Below, in pieces: positions 9,237 to 17,390 of a stretch of DNA of 64,000 nucleotides. The stretch lies in the NCBI GenBank assembly GCA_002439085.1, contig DJSW01000007.1:1-64000 (forward strand), given 5' to 3'. Every line of letters starts with the position of its first letter. Position 1 is the stretch's first letter. This DNA comes from Alphaproteobacteria bacterium UBA6324. Lineage in GTDB: Bacteria; Pseudomonadota; Alphaproteobacteria; CAAGCB01; CAG-977. Below the pieces are notes generated by a model. That model was not told the origin of the DNA. It made no database searches and worked only from the letters and a program-made list of their open reading frames with translations. The position numbers were made by a program, and so were the translations under genes.

Positions 9237-10601
9237 TTAAAAAAATCCCGCCGAACGGGGGTTCAGCGGGTCGTAATCGCAAACTCTTTCCAATATCCGC
9301 CGACGCTCCGCGGCGGCTTCGTTCCTTTCCTCTTTGCGCCCCAACGCCAGATAACGGAAGGCGTCCGCGGCGTGGCTTGTCCAATCGTGCAGGGGGCGCG
9401 GCTGGAAATCCTGCCGTTTTTCGTCCCAAACTTTTTGATACTGGCGCAGGGCGTTTAATCCGCGTTCACACTTTTTTTCGTCGAACCGGCACAACGGCAA
9501 AATGAAACGAACGGCGTTGATGCCGTCTTCGACACTGGCGCGCTTCAACACTTTTCCGCGAACGCCCAAGGCGGCCAAAGATTCCAAACGTGTCTTGCCG
9601 GTGGACAGTTCGGTGACGGCGATGTCGTGCGGGAAAATGTTCTGATTGGTGTAGGTGTACGGCTTCGATTTCAGCATCTGGACGTAATGATCCAGCCCGA
9701 CGCCGGAATTTTCGTAATAATCAATGACGCGGACTTCCGCGCCGGCGTTTTGGAAAAACCAGATCGCGGTCGCGTCGCCGACGCCCAAATCCCACGCGGT
9801 ATATACTTTTTTGGACGGGTCGTGCGGAACGGATCCGATCTTGCCGTCCGTTTCCAGCATCGTGATGATTTTCCCGTAATACGACCCGCGCACGGCGGCG
9901 TCGAAAGAACAGTAAAATTCCTGCTGCGCCATGTCTTCATCCATGCCGCCCGCCAGTTCCGCCTTGATCAGCTCGTCGGAAATCGGCACGTCCTCGCCGC
10001 ATCGCTCGCACATTTCCTGCGTGTCGCGCGCGGTCAGGATTTGCGCGAACCAATCCTTGTTTTTTTTCGCCATATCGTACAGTCGCGCGCCGTGGTTTCG
10101 ACCGCGCGGGGTATAGATAAACAACGCCCACCCGCCGTTTTCAGCCAAAATCGGGCGGATAAAATCCCACGCCGCGGGATTGGCGATCGAATATTCGGAA
10201 AACACGACGCCGACGGGGTTCGATCCGACCAGATTGTCGTAATAATCCGACCCGACGCATTGCCAGATCGACCCGTTTTTCAATTCGATTTTCATTTCCT
10301 GATCGGACTTGCGCTTGATCAGCTCGGCGGGAAACACCTGATCGACGACGCGGCGACCGAATTTGTCGATGGAATCCCAAACGACCTTTCGCGCCTGCAT
10401 CTGGTTGGGCAACATATGCCAATAAACGCCGACGCGGCTCATCATCTTGCACACCGTCGCGTTCAGGGACAGGCTGTCCTTTCCGGCGCGGCGGTGCCAC
10501 ACGGCGACGCATCGCTTGATGTTTCGGTTCATAAACGCGTCCCACAAATCGAACTGGTAACAGCGGGGCGCCCAATGGTTCGGCAAAACGACGCGGCTCA
10601 T
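9237..10601 (-). CDS. terL: Terminase large subunit
   Basis: This 454-residue protein is the DNA-packaging motor. Near the N-terminus is a Walker A-type loop (HRRAGKDS, residues 36-43), followed by a Walker B-like FSEY, and later a nuclease-type region with WDLGVGDATAIWFF and, near the end, HDWTSHAADAFRYLALG. This order is standard for large terminases. The start at 10601 overlaps the stop of the small-subunit candidate (TGATG). The longer upstream frame is a shadow of that gene. Confidence 0.92.
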   Translation of the reverse strand: MSRVVLPNHWAPRCYQFDLWDAFMNRNIKRCVAVWHRRAGKDSLSLNATVCKMMSRVGVYWHMLPNQMQARKVVWDSIDKFGRRVVDQVFPAELIKRKSDQEMKIELKNGSIWQCVGSDYYDNLVGSNPVGVVFSEYSIANPAAWDFIRPILAENGGWALFIYTPRGRNHGARLYDMAKKNKDWFAQILTARDTQEMCERCGEDVPISDELIKAELAGGMDEDMAQQEFYCSFDAAVRGSYYGKIITMLETDGKIGSVPHDPSKKVYTAWDLGVGDATAIWFFQNAGAEVRVIDYYENSGVGLDHYVQMLKSKPYTYTNQNIFPHDIAVTELSTGKTRLESLAALGVRGKVLKRASVEDGINAVRFILPLCRFDEKKCERGLNALRQYQKVWDEKRQDFQPRPLHDWTSHAADAFRYLALGRKEERNEAAAERRRILERVCDYDPLNPRSAGFF

Positions 10602-11104
10602 CGTTTCACCTCCGACGCCTGCGCGTCTATGACTTTCGCTTCCGCCGCGGGCGCGGACGCTCCGTTGCGAGGCATCTGGAAATTCGCGACGACGACGGAC
10701 AGGGGACCGTCGGAATCCAACTCGACCGCGCGGGGCATTTTCTTTTCCGTGTATTCCGCCAGCTCGAACCGCATATCGCGCACCCACTGCATCGCCGCTT
10801 CGATTGTGCAGCCGAACCGCTCTTTCACCTCGCAGGGATCCTGCATCGCTTCGACGGCGATCAGATCCAACGCGCACGCGTACCCGCGTTTTTGGCAATA
10901 TTCCTTGTTTGCCAACGTCGCCTTGTTCAACGATCCTTTGGGACGGCCGGCTTTTCTGACCGCCTTGGCGAACTCGAACGGATCGACCGTCTTGGCGTCG
11001 AAATCGTCAAACAGACGGAGCTGTTCGATTTCGTCGTCGGGGCGCACGGGCAAAGCTTCGCCCTTGACCAGATCGCCGACCACTTTTTTAGCCCCGCTCT
11101 TCAT
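10598..11104 (-). CDS. terS: Putative terminase small subunit
   Basis: The start at 11104 gives 168 residues (MKSGAKKVVGDLV); an upstream start would fall in the preceding hairpin. The protein is placed immediately before terL with coupled translation. It contains GRPKGSLNKAT, a basic AT-hook-like or N-terminal DNA-binding motif common in terminase small subunits, and a helical central part (KERFGCTIEAAMQWVRDM). The small subunit recognises phage DNA and hands it to the motor. The call relies on position and the DNA-binding motif. Confidence 0.65.
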   Translation of the reverse strand: MKSGAKKVVGDLVKGEALPVRPDDEIEQLRLFDDFDAKTVDPFEFAKAVRKAGRPKGSLNKATLANKEYCQKRGYACALDLIAVEAMQDPCEVKERFGCTIEAAMQWVRDMRFELAEYTEKKMPRAVELDSDGPLSVVVANFQMPRNGASAPAAEAKVIDAQASEVKR

Positions 11105-11380
11105 CACGCGCCGATCCTGAAAAAAAGCCCTGCCGGAGGTGGTTTGAACCCCGCGGCAGAGCCCGACATTCAACAACTTGGAAAAATCCGCAAACGAAAA
11201 GGCGGAACCTTTCGGAACCGCCCGTTTATCGGAAAACCGAACCTTTGCAATCGCAAAAATTCGATTATGCCTGATCGTATCACGATTTCCGCCGCACTGT
11301 CAAGATTCGTTTTATCGGCGTATTCGGCACCCCGTGCAACCTATAAAAAGATCGCCCGCGGTTCACGACGCCGCGGGCTG

Positions 11381-11534
11381 AAAGAAGGTGTGGGCATTGC
11401 CCCACTTTGTATCTCTTATGCGTTCATTATAAACACATCGGTTTTTGTTTTACAAGGCATTTTTGTCTGCTATATTTGTTTTGCCGTAGCTTTACGGTTG
11501 AAAGGAGGTGTTGTATTTGCCTTCTTTGTATCTC
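11381..11534 (+). repeat. Two related leader repeats around a small peptide gene
   Basis: Two stretches about 120 bases apart share a purine-rich Shine-Dalgarno-like block followed by tttgtatctc. They are 11381-11415 (aaagaaggtgtgggcattgc...) and 11501-11534 (aaaggaggtgttgtatttgc...). The second precedes the 25-residue peptide at 11517. The first leads only to an 11-codon frame and may be a decayed copy or a regulatory target. The whole 11105-11643 stretch between terminase and the next minus-strand gene is otherwise non-coding. A hairpin at 11354-11378 (gcccgcgg and its complement) reads as a minus-strand terminator. Confidence 0.5.
11449..11476 (+). promoter_or_regulatory. Sigma70-like promoter for small peptide transcript
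   Basis: A TTTACA (11449-11454) and a TATATT (11471-11476) are separated by 16 bases. Transcription would start near 11483, about 18 bases before a strong ribosome binding site. With the terminator near 11646 this defines a transcript of roughly 165 bases against the direction of the virion operon. Confidence 0.5.
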
Positions 11535-11594
11535 AAAGCGGCCGCGTATCTGTTACTTTTTATAGCATTCCTGCTTGAAATCGTCAACAGGTAA
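11517..11594 (+). CDS. Putative 25-residue hydrophobic peptide (type I toxin-like)
   Basis: A TTG start at 11517 lies 8 bases after a perfect Shine-Dalgarno sequence (AAAGGAGGTG, 11501-11510). The peptide has one hydrophobic segment (AAAYLLLFIAFLLEI) and a short polar end (VNR). It has its own promoter and a strong terminator and is too short for standard gene finding. An in-frame TTG at 11511 is possible but too close to the ribosome site. Small membrane peptides on isolated transcripts in phages are often type I toxins controlled by antisense RNA, but no antitoxin RNA can be proven here. Confidence 0.4.
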   Translation: MPSLYLKAAAYLLLFIAFLLEIVNR

Positions 11595-11604
11595 CGGCCC
11601 CGGC

Positions 11605-11647
11605 ACTCGCGACGGGATCACGACCTGCCGCGGGTGCTTTTTTTTAT
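11605..11647 (+). terminator. Rho-independent terminator after the small peptide
   Basis: The stem gcactcgcg pairs with cgcgggtgc (one G-U), with an internal loop between them, and is followed by eight or more T. It ends inside the 3' end of the convergent minus-strand gene at 11644. Confidence 0.65.
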
Positions 11648-11820
11648 TTCCGTCTTTCGGCATATCCTCTTTTACCGTTTCGCTTCGCGTTTTTTTTTCG
11701 CATCGCGTCGATGATCTTTTCGGCTATTTTTCCGTTCTCCAGCAACGCTTCGGCGATCGCGTCCGCTTTTGTCACCGCGCCTTTTCCGGGTTCTCGCGTG
11801 ATTTTAACGACGTATCCCAT
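11644..11820 (-). CDS. Small basic phage protein, 58 residues
   Basis: The frame starts with ATG at 11820 (MGYVVKITREPGKGAVTKAD) and stops with TAA at 11644-11646. It follows the HD-domain gene by one base and shares its strand, so it is likely in the same operon. The protein has an amphipathic central helix (AIAEALLENGKIAEKIIDAM) and a very basic C-terminus rich in Lys and Arg, suggesting nucleic-acid binding. The family is not recognised. Codon use matches its neighbours. Confidence 0.6.
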   Translation of the reverse strand: MGYVVKITREPGKGAVTKADAIAEALLENGKIAEKIIDAMRKKNAKRNGKRGYAERRK

Positions 11821-11821
11821 T

Positions 11822-12403
11822 TTACCCCCACGATATTTCGATGTATTTCCGGCTGGCGATGTAATCGCAGGTGTGAACGAACCGTTCGGCGGTGGTCGCC
11901 GGCTCTTTCAAAATGACGCCGCCCCCGCGCCAATCCGTCGTCCATTGCCCCATATGTCGTTCGACCATGTCGGCGATCCGGCACGCGCGCCAATAATCGA
12001 ACCCCGTTTCCTCTTGCGTTTTCAAAATCAGGCGGGCGGCGAAAATCGGGTGGCGCGCGGACGCGTATTTGTCCGTTTCCCGCTCTTTTTTCACGCAATC
12101 GTGCAAAATCAGGGCGGCGACGATTTCGTCCTTTTCATCGGCGGAAAACACCGCGATGCCGCATTCCAACGCCATCAAATCGACCGCGACGCGCACGGCG
12201 GCCTTGACGTGGCGAACCAGCCCGCCTTGCCCCAGCGCGTAATTCGGATGGTGCCGCCCCGTCGTGGACGCGGGCATTTCAAAAAAATAATCCGGAGCGG
12301 ACTCCAAACACCGCGCGACAAACGAACGCAGGGCGTCGTTCTTGATTTCCCGCAGCTCGTTTTCAAACACGGCCGCTTTGTCTTTTCCCGTCATTTTTTC
12401 CAT
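11822..12403 (-). CDS. HD-domain phosphohydrolase
   Basis: This 193-residue protein carries the metal-binding HD signature: HHPNYALGQGGLVRHVKAA (about residues 50-70), then ALILHDCVKK (HD pair, about residue 102), RHPIF, and ERHMGQW. The pattern resembles the HD domain of YhaM-type 3'-5' exoribonucleases and of phage HD hydrolases. The substrate is probably a nucleotide or nucleic acid. It lies in the replication part of the phage operon, between a small protein and the helicase, which fits nucleotide metabolism or RNA turnover. Confidence 0.75.
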   Translation of the reverse strand: MEKMTGKDKAAVFENELREIKNDALRSFVARCLESAPDYFFEMPASTTGRHHPNYALGQGGLVRHVKAAVRVAVDLMALECGIAVFSADEKDEIVAALILHDCVKKERETDKYASARHPIFAARLILKTQEETGFDYWRACRIADMVERHMGQWTTDWRGGGVILKEPATTAERFVHTCDYIASRKYIEISWG

Positions 12404-12404
12404 T

Positions 12405-12638
12405 TCAACCTCCGTTTTCGTTTTCTTTCGGGCTCGTCACCGGTTCGTTTCTGGCGTTTGTCACCCGCTCCGTCAGCGCCAGCGAAAAATATTTTCCGTT
12501 CGGGCCTTCTTTGATCCACGCCGACAAATAATAAACTTCCCCTCTGACCTTGCAGTTTCCGGTGTAATCGGGCTGCGTGTCGCGCTCTTTTCGATGATTG
12601 CGGAACAAAACGCCGCAAAGTTCCTTTTGTTCAGCCAT
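12405..12638 (-). CDS. Conserved phage protein, 77 residues
   Basis: The start at 12638 (MAEQKELCGVLFRNHRK) follows a good ribosome binding site (gaaaggaaag), so I prefer it over an ATG 18 bases upstream. The sequence contains LFRNHRKE, DYTGNC, VYYLSAWIKEG and GKYFSLAL, a pattern I associate with a small family in phage replication regions that may bind single-stranded DNA or a replication protein. It is beta-rich by eye. The function is not proven. It overlaps the upstream gene by 8 bases. Confidence 0.65.
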   Translation of the reverse strand: MAEQKELCGVLFRNHRKERDTQPDYTGNCKVRGEVYYLSAWIKEGPNGKYFSLALTERVTNARNEPVTSPKENENGG

Positions 12639-13044
12639 TTTTCTTTCCTTTCTCATACGTTTCCAAAATCAAATCCAATCCGCGGCGCAGATCTTCGTAA
12701 ATCAGCTCCGCGACACGACCGCCGTCCGGCAACAAATTGCGCCGCAGATACGCGGCCATTGTCGAATCGTTCAAAACAAAATGTTCGACCACGGCAAAAC
12801 GCAACGGGCCGCAGGCGCGCGCGCCCGCCAAATAACGGTCAACGGCGTCTATCTTCGCAATGTCGTCATCGCGCCTGACGCTTTTGAAACGGCAATCCCC
12901 ATAGGCCAGCGGGCACCGGATCGACGGGATGAAACCCGAAAATTCGTAATCCCGCAAAAAACGCAGCGCTATGTTCAAACGGCGGGCGGCGCGAACGCCG
13001 CGCCCCAGCTTTCCTTTGTCATACAGTTTTTCGATATACAGCAT
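12631..13044 (-). CDS. Phage protein of unknown function; paralogue of the gene at 48597
   Basis: This 137-residue basic protein starts at 13044, sharing one base with the end of the helicase gene. It contains LYDKGKLGRGVRAARRLNIAL near the N-terminus and a central DRYLAGARACGPLRFAVVEHFVL. The protein at 48597-49055 shows the same order of motifs (MYQKGQLGR, DRYLRALKHIEPYGVYARHFL) and similar length. Both are followed or preceded by phage-type genes. No known domain is recognised; the repeated theme of helices and basic residues suggests DNA binding or a regulatory partner. Confidence 0.6.
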   Translation of the reverse strand: MLYIEKLYDKGKLGRGVRAARRLNIALRFLRDYEFSGFIPSIRCPLAYGDCRFKSVRRDDDIAKIDAVDRYLAGARACGPLRFAVVEHFVLNDSTMAAYLRRNLLPDGGRVAELIYEDLRRGLDLILETYEKGKKNG

Positions 13045-15014
13045 TATTCGTCCTCATCGTCCCAATCACCTTCGCCGATTCCCAGATCGGAAATCGGCAC
13101 CCACACGCCGCGGGTGACGCACCCGCCGCTTAAACGCACGGATTTCTGGCTGGCGCGCGCGTGCGGATACTGCAACAGCGCCTGCACCCATTTGCCGGTC
13201 GTGCGCGGCTCGCCGTACCACTCCGTTTCCTTGAATATCTTGATCAGCTGCGGGTGCGAATTGGCCACGAACAGCTCGTCGTTCCCGTTCACCAGATCGA
13301 CTTTCACCTTCATTCCGCGCATTTTCAGAATGTTGTTGTTGTCCTGCCGCGTCGCTTCAACATTTTTGCGGCTGGTTGCCTGATAGATCAAATCCCCGAT
13401 GGTCGTGGTGTCGCCGCCTTTCCATTTGTTGACCTCCGATCCCATCAGGTATTGGATCATCGCGGATTGATTTTCGCCCTTGGACGCGGCGCCGGCGACC
13501 ATTTTTCCGGAATTGAAAATTTCCGTGACCAGCGCCAGATCGCCGTCCGTCAAACCTTCATCCGTTCGGACAATATGCGCGCACGCCAACAGCGTGCCAT
13601 ATACGTCGCAGTTTCGGCTACCGCCGGTCAGTTCCAGAATTTTGGCGGAATACCCGTCAAACAGGGATTTGAACCGGTCGAACCCGTACAGGATGCGGGC
13701 GCGGACGATCTGCCCGATTTTGGCCAGATCGTATTCGCGCAAGAAATCGGACGGGCGCTGCATCGTCAAAGGCGACAACGGCAGCACGCAGATGCGCTGC
13801 AGCTCTTCGCTTCTCAGCGGCGGGTGATAGATCGACGAAAAATAAAACGAACTCTTGATTTCGTACTGGATCGTTTTCTGATCCGCCGATCCGCGTGACG
13901 CGACGCCGCCGGTCGCGGTCGAACGCGCCAAATTCATCAGCGCGCGCATTTTAGGACTGTCATCCGCGCGGGATTCGCATTCATCCATCAAAACCGGCAG
14001 ATGCTGATCCGCGATCTGCAGACGGATGGACGCTTCGGTGTAATCGGTGTTGTAGATGAAATTCGCGCCCATCAGCCCCTTGGCCAGCTCGTTCAGCTTT
14101 GATTTACCGCATGATCCGTCGCCGACCAGCCAGATATGCGGCCGCCACGGCAGCGCGCCGCCGACGAACGCCGCGGCGATCCACCCGATGTACAGAACCG
14201 CGCCGAACGGATCGCGCCAGTTCCACGACGCCAGCAACTCTTCCAGATCGGCGATGCAGCCCGCGTCCGCTTCTTTTCGGTCGCACGGCTTTTCCAACGA
14301 TTCCTTTTTCGTGTAGATGTACCGCCCGTGTTCACCGGCGGGGAACCGGTCTATTTCATCGCCATGGGCGTAAACACGGATTTCATCGCCGAAATGGTAA
14401 ACCAGATTTCCGTCGTCATCCGTCCACGCGCCGCGCCCGCGCAACCGTTCCGCCGGATTGAACACGCCCTCTTGCTGGGCGCGCAGGGCGAACGCTTTCA
14501 AAATGGAAACCGCCATTTTCGTGGCGTCGAAATCGTTTCGCAGCCACGGATATTCATTCCGGTCATTCGTCTTTTTGACGTTCCATTTCGGCCAGTACAG
14601 CGCCAGTTTGTCGATCTGATCGCCCGCCAGCGTTTTCAGAATGCCGGTGTTGGTGATTTCGCGGTCTGTATAGGCGACGCACGTTCCGTTCGGATCCAGA
14701 ACGAAAAAATTACGGCCGTTCCGCCCGACGCACTGCGTGGGGAAACCTTGGGGGACGCCCCACCTGTCGGGATGGTAGCACGGGGCGTCTTCGGGCAGCA
14801 GTTCAAACCTGCCGCTGGTCAACTCTTCGTACATTTCCAGCGTTTCGGCTTCCTCTTGCGCTCTGGATTTGACGCTGACGGTTTCCATTTCGTCCGCAGC
14901 GGCGCTTTTTTGTTTTCCCGAAACCCGCCGCGTCTTCTTTGGGGGAACGCGCTCCGGTTCGGGCAAATCCTGCCACGGCTGGGCGTTTTCAATGCTTTCT
15001 CTGATCTTGCTCAT
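13044..15014 (-). CDS. Phage replicative helicase/ATPase, P-loop
   Basis: The 656-residue protein has a Walker A motif LVGDGSCGKSKL (GDGSCGKS at residues 298-305) and a Walker B-type VLMDECES (about 341-348). This fits DUF927-like or superfamily 3-like phage helicases that partner with a TOPRIM primase. The first 60 residues are charged and probably flexible. It starts at 15014 and lies just past the origin-like region, downstream of the primase gene. It probably unwinds phage DNA at the origin. The exact helicase family is an inference from motifs and neighbours. Confidence 0.8.
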   Translation of the reverse strand: MSKIRESIENAQPWQDLPEPERVPPKKTRRVSGKQKSAAADEMETVSVKSRAQEEAETLEMYEELTSGRFELLPEDAPCYHPDRWGVPQGFPTQCVGRNGRNFFVLDPNGTCVAYTDREITNTGILKTLAGDQIDKLALYWPKWNVKKTNDRNEYPWLRNDFDATKMAVSILKAFALRAQQEGVFNPAERLRGRGAWTDDDGNLVYHFGDEIRVYAHGDEIDRFPAGEHGRYIYTKKESLEKPCDRKEADAGCIADLEELLASWNWRDPFGAVLYIGWIAAAFVGGALPWRPHIWLVGDGSCGKSKLNELAKGLMGANFIYNTDYTEASIRLQIADQHLPVLMDECESRADDSPKMRALMNLARSTATGGVASRGSADQKTIQYEIKSSFYFSSIYHPPLRSEELQRICVLPLSPLTMQRPSDFLREYDLAKIGQIVRARILYGFDRFKSLFDGYSAKILELTGGSRNCDVYGTLLACAHIVRTDEGLTDGDLALVTEIFNSGKMVAGAASKGENQSAMIQYLMGSEVNKWKGGDTTTIGDLIYQATSRKNVEATRQDNNNILKMRGMKVKVDLVNGNDELFVANSHPQLIKIFKETEWYGEPRTTGKWVQALLQYPHARASQKSVRLSGGCVTRGVWVPISDLGIGEGDWDDEDE

Positions 15015-15180
15015 GATTACTCCGATAAACTAAAATCCCTCAGACCCTGACGGCCCGCGGTTGATGAACCGACCCGCTGCGCACGGGCAAAGCGGAAAAA
15101 ACGGTTTGAAATCTGAAAAAAAACATTTTCCGGATATATCGAACGGAGCGTGCGGACGTTGGGGGGAGCCCCCTCCGGCG

Positions 15181-15345
15181 AACGGCGGAAACCCGCCGCG
15201 GCGATCCCCGAACACTTCCTTTTCAAGGTAGTGTCACCCAGCTGAAAAACGGCGGAAACCCGCCATTTTTTCAATCCGTCAAACATCAATCCGTCAAACA
15301 TTGCCCCGATGGCGTTTTGAAAAACGGCGGAAATCCGCCATTTTT
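15181..15345. repeat. Repeated hairpins and a 15-bp tandem repeat (tandem terminators)
   Basis: The sequence tgaaaaacggcggaaa-cccgcca-ttttt occurs at 15243-15270 and again, with one change, at 15318-15345. A shorter copy is at 15181-15197. Read on the minus strand each is a GC stem followed by T, so they look like tandem terminators or attenuators between primase and helicase. Between the two copies caatccgtcaaacat is repeated exactly in tandem (15272-15286, 15287-15301). Confidence 0.65.
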
Positions 15346-15359
15346 CGGACGCGCCATCG

Positions 15360-15833
15360 ACCACCGGCGCCGCCGCCCCGGCACGCGCCGCGACCCCGCG
15401 CCGACCCGCCGCCGGCACCCGCCGGCCGCCCCGCGCCGGCGCCGGCGCGCCGGCCGTCCCCGCCATGCAATAAAAGGGCAATATTTTATTGTAGCAGGCG
15501 CGCGCTACGTCCGTGCTACACGGCCGTGCTACGTTTTTGTCCAAATATATCAATATGTTATTTCCCATTGTAGCTATGTAGCACATAACATCACGCACAG
15601 GCGCGCACGCGTACGTGCGGGCGCACACACGGGCGCATATATGCGCGTGAGGGACGCGATTTTGTAGCAGGGAACGATAACCCATTGAAATATAACGGAA
15701 AAAGCGTAGTGCTACATTGTAGTTCGTGCAGCACGAACCGACAACATATCGATTTTGTTCAGAAAAGGCGTAGCACGCCGCACCCGCGCCCCACGAGAAG
15801 CTATTTGTCGTCGCCAAATCGGGCGCCGGGTTC
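15360..15833. other. Candidate phage replication origin with GTAGCAC repeats
   Basis: About 110 bases of extremely GC-rich sequence (15361-15470) are followed by an AT-richer stretch. It holds GTAGCAC or its complement at 15513-15519, 15526-15532, 15578-15584 and 15770-15776, a palindrome GTAGTGCTAC at 15706-15715, and close variants at 15491 and 15664. A hairpin gttcgtgcagcacgaac lies at 15722-15738. The region sits between primase and helicase genes, a typical origin position. A 295-codon frame on the minus strand crosses it, but its Cys/Tyr-rich composition does not look coding. Confidence 0.5.
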
Positions 15834-16970
15834 TTAAAACGGAGCATCGCATCCCCCTTTCGCCGTTTGAATGGAATCGGCCAAAGCGTCGTTGAAGTCG
15901 TCAAACCGTTCCCCGTCGTCCTTCAACGGCGGCAGAGCGGCCAATACTTCGCGCCCCTGATCGCGGAACAGCTTGGCGGCCGCGTTGTACGCCCGCGCGG
16001 ACGGCGCGCGTTCGCCGTCGTAATCGACGCAGAGCACCACGCGCTTGACGGCGTCGGGCAAAACAATGTTGGTCATGTTTCCGACGCTGGTCGAAGCGAT
16101 CACGCGTTTATCTTGGTTTTCGACCGCGACGGACAGCGCCGTTTCGATCCCCTCAGCAATCAGAATCTCGCCGGCTGCGTTCGGCAGGCTGTCGCCGGTC
16201 GCGCCTTTCCAGATGCCGATCACGGAACCGGGCGCGCGTCCGACCATTTTTTTGCCGTTCCCGTACAGTTCCTTGTTCTTGACCCATCGGTCGCCGTCCT
16301 GTTTCAGAAACGTCAGGTGCAAGCCGGTGTACGTCCCCTTGCAGGTAATACGCGGGCAGACCATGGCGGGCGCCGTTCGACCGTCGCCGACGGCGACGGC
16401 GGGATTGAACCGGATCGATCCGGGCAAATAAGGCTTGTCCTTCAGCCGGAACCGCCGCAGGTCGATGCCGCGGCCGCGCAGGTAAAGGTCAACCGGCGTG
16501 TCCAACACGTCCTTGACGCTGGACAGGAACACGGCGCGCGCCCACCGGTTCTCCTCCGGTTCGATGTTCGCGTGTTCCTCTTTCGGCCGCGTTTTGATCT
16601 GCGGCAAGGGCGGCAGGTTTTCGCCGTCCCCCCAGCCAAGAATTTGCTTGGCAATATCGCAGGAACACCGGAAATCGCACCCCGTGGCATAGCCAATCAA
16701 ATCCAGCGCGTCGCCGCCCTCGTCGGTGGCGAAATCGTGCCAAACGCCGCGCTTCCCCCCTTCAAACGGGGACGGACCTTTGACGCGGATGTTGAACGAT
16801 CCGACGTGCCGATCCAGTCGGGCTGGATTTTTGCAATACAAATTATCGCCGACGATTTCGCCGCGCAGGTTCAAATAGCGCAGCAAATCGTCGATATGAT
16901 CCGCCAGCCCCGCCGCCAGCTGAGCGGCGGAAATGCGGCGGCCGGCGCGGTACCCTTTAAATTCAGCCAT
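15834..16970 (-). CDS. Phage DNA primase with TOPRIM domain
   Basis: The 378-residue protein has an N-terminal zinc-ribbon-like region with scattered cysteines (residues about 46-104) and a C-terminal TOPRIM domain. The TOPRIM glutamate motif is ILIAEGIETALS (269-280) and the acidic DxD is VVLCVDYDGE (311-320). In between lie YLRGRGID and conserved substrate-binding loops seen in P4- and DUF7146-type primases. It would synthesise primers at the nearby origin, working with the helicase at 13044. The start at 16970 follows the coupled 35-residue peptide. Confidence 0.85.
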   Translation of the reverse strand: MAEFKGYRAGRRISAAQLAAGLADHIDDLLRYLNLRGEIVGDNLYCKNPARLDRHVGSFNIRVKGPSPFEGGKRGVWHDFATDEGGDALDLIGYATGCDFRCSCDIAKQILGWGDGENLPPLPQIKTRPKEEHANIEPEENRWARAVFLSSVKDVLDTPVDLYLRGRGIDLRRFRLKDKPYLPGSIRFNPAVAVGDGRTAPAMVCPRITCKGTYTGLHLTFLKQDGDRWVKNKELYGNGKKMVGRAPGSVIGIWKGATGDSLPNAAGEILIAEGIETALSVAVENQDKRVIASTSVGNMTNIVLPDAVKRVVLCVDYDGERAPSARAYNAAAKLFRDQGREVLAALPPLKDDGERFDDFNDALADSIQTAKGGCDAPF

Positions 16971-17070
16971 TCCTCAGCCTTTCGTCAACATAGGCGGCGG
17001 CGTCCTTTCCGGCACACAAATCAGCCAAAAAAAGGAAAAACAGCGACATTTTCAAACGGATTCTCTTCAT
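16963..17070 (-). CDS. Small peptide with hydrophobic N-terminus, 35 residues
   Basis: An ATG at 17070 overlaps the stop of the preceding gene by four bases (ATGA), and the stop at 16963 lies inside the start of the primase gene. The peptide begins with basic residues then a hydrophobic run (MSLFFLFLADLCAG) and ends with a charged tail. Tight coupling on both sides supports translation. It could be a small membrane peptide or simply a translational coupler. No family is recognised. Confidence 0.45.
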   Translation of the reverse strand: MKRIRLKMSLFFLFLADLCAGKDAAAYVDERLRNG

Positions 17071-17390
17071 TTCAACAATCCTTTCAGCGCGTATTCGCGC
17101 AAAGCGGCGATGTGTTTTCGGCAAGCGTCAAACTCGGCGTCAAGACTTTGCCGATCGACGTTCGGGAACGGGGACAGGGTTTCGACGATGAAATCGATTC
17201 CAAAACGCTGCCACGCGATCTGGTAGTAGGCGGCCATGGGCGCTTGCCCGCCCAGCCAGCCTTTGGCGGTGCGGACATCCACGTCGAAATCGGCGGCGAT
17301 GCGCTTTGCGGCGCAAAATATGTACCGGCGGCGCAAAGCGTCCGCCCAGCGCGCCCCGACATCCGGCAAAATGGCGTCTCTTTTAGGCAT
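17067..17390 (-). CDS. Phage helix-turn-helix protein
   Basis: The start at 17390 gives 107 residues (MPKRDAILPDVGARWADAL). The longer open frame is a shadow of the Cro-like gene. Residues about 30-60 (KRIAADFDVDVRTAKGWLGG) look like a helix-turn-helix in which a recognition helix follows a short turn. It lies directly after the Cro-like gene and before the primase, where phages often have CII- or replication-linked regulators. The exact role is not known. Confidence 0.6.
   Translation of the reverse strand: MPKRDAILPDVGARWADALRRRYIFCAAKRIAADFDVDVRTAKGWLGGQAPMAAYYQIAWQRFGIDFIVETLSPFPNVDRQSLDAEFDACRKHIAALREYALKGLLK

Noticed and set aside
10892..11578. A 228-codon plus-strand frame after terminase
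   Set aside because: The first part is antisense to the terminase small subunit and the rest crosses hairpins and the leader repeats. Only the 25-residue peptide in another frame has a ribosome site and terminator.
15017..15904. A 295-codon frame on the minus strand across the origin-like region
   Set aside because: Its composition (many Cys, Tyr, Arg and low-complexity Ala/Pro) differs from all neighbours, it overlaps the primase end, and the DNA holds repeats and hairpins that explain the lack of stops.
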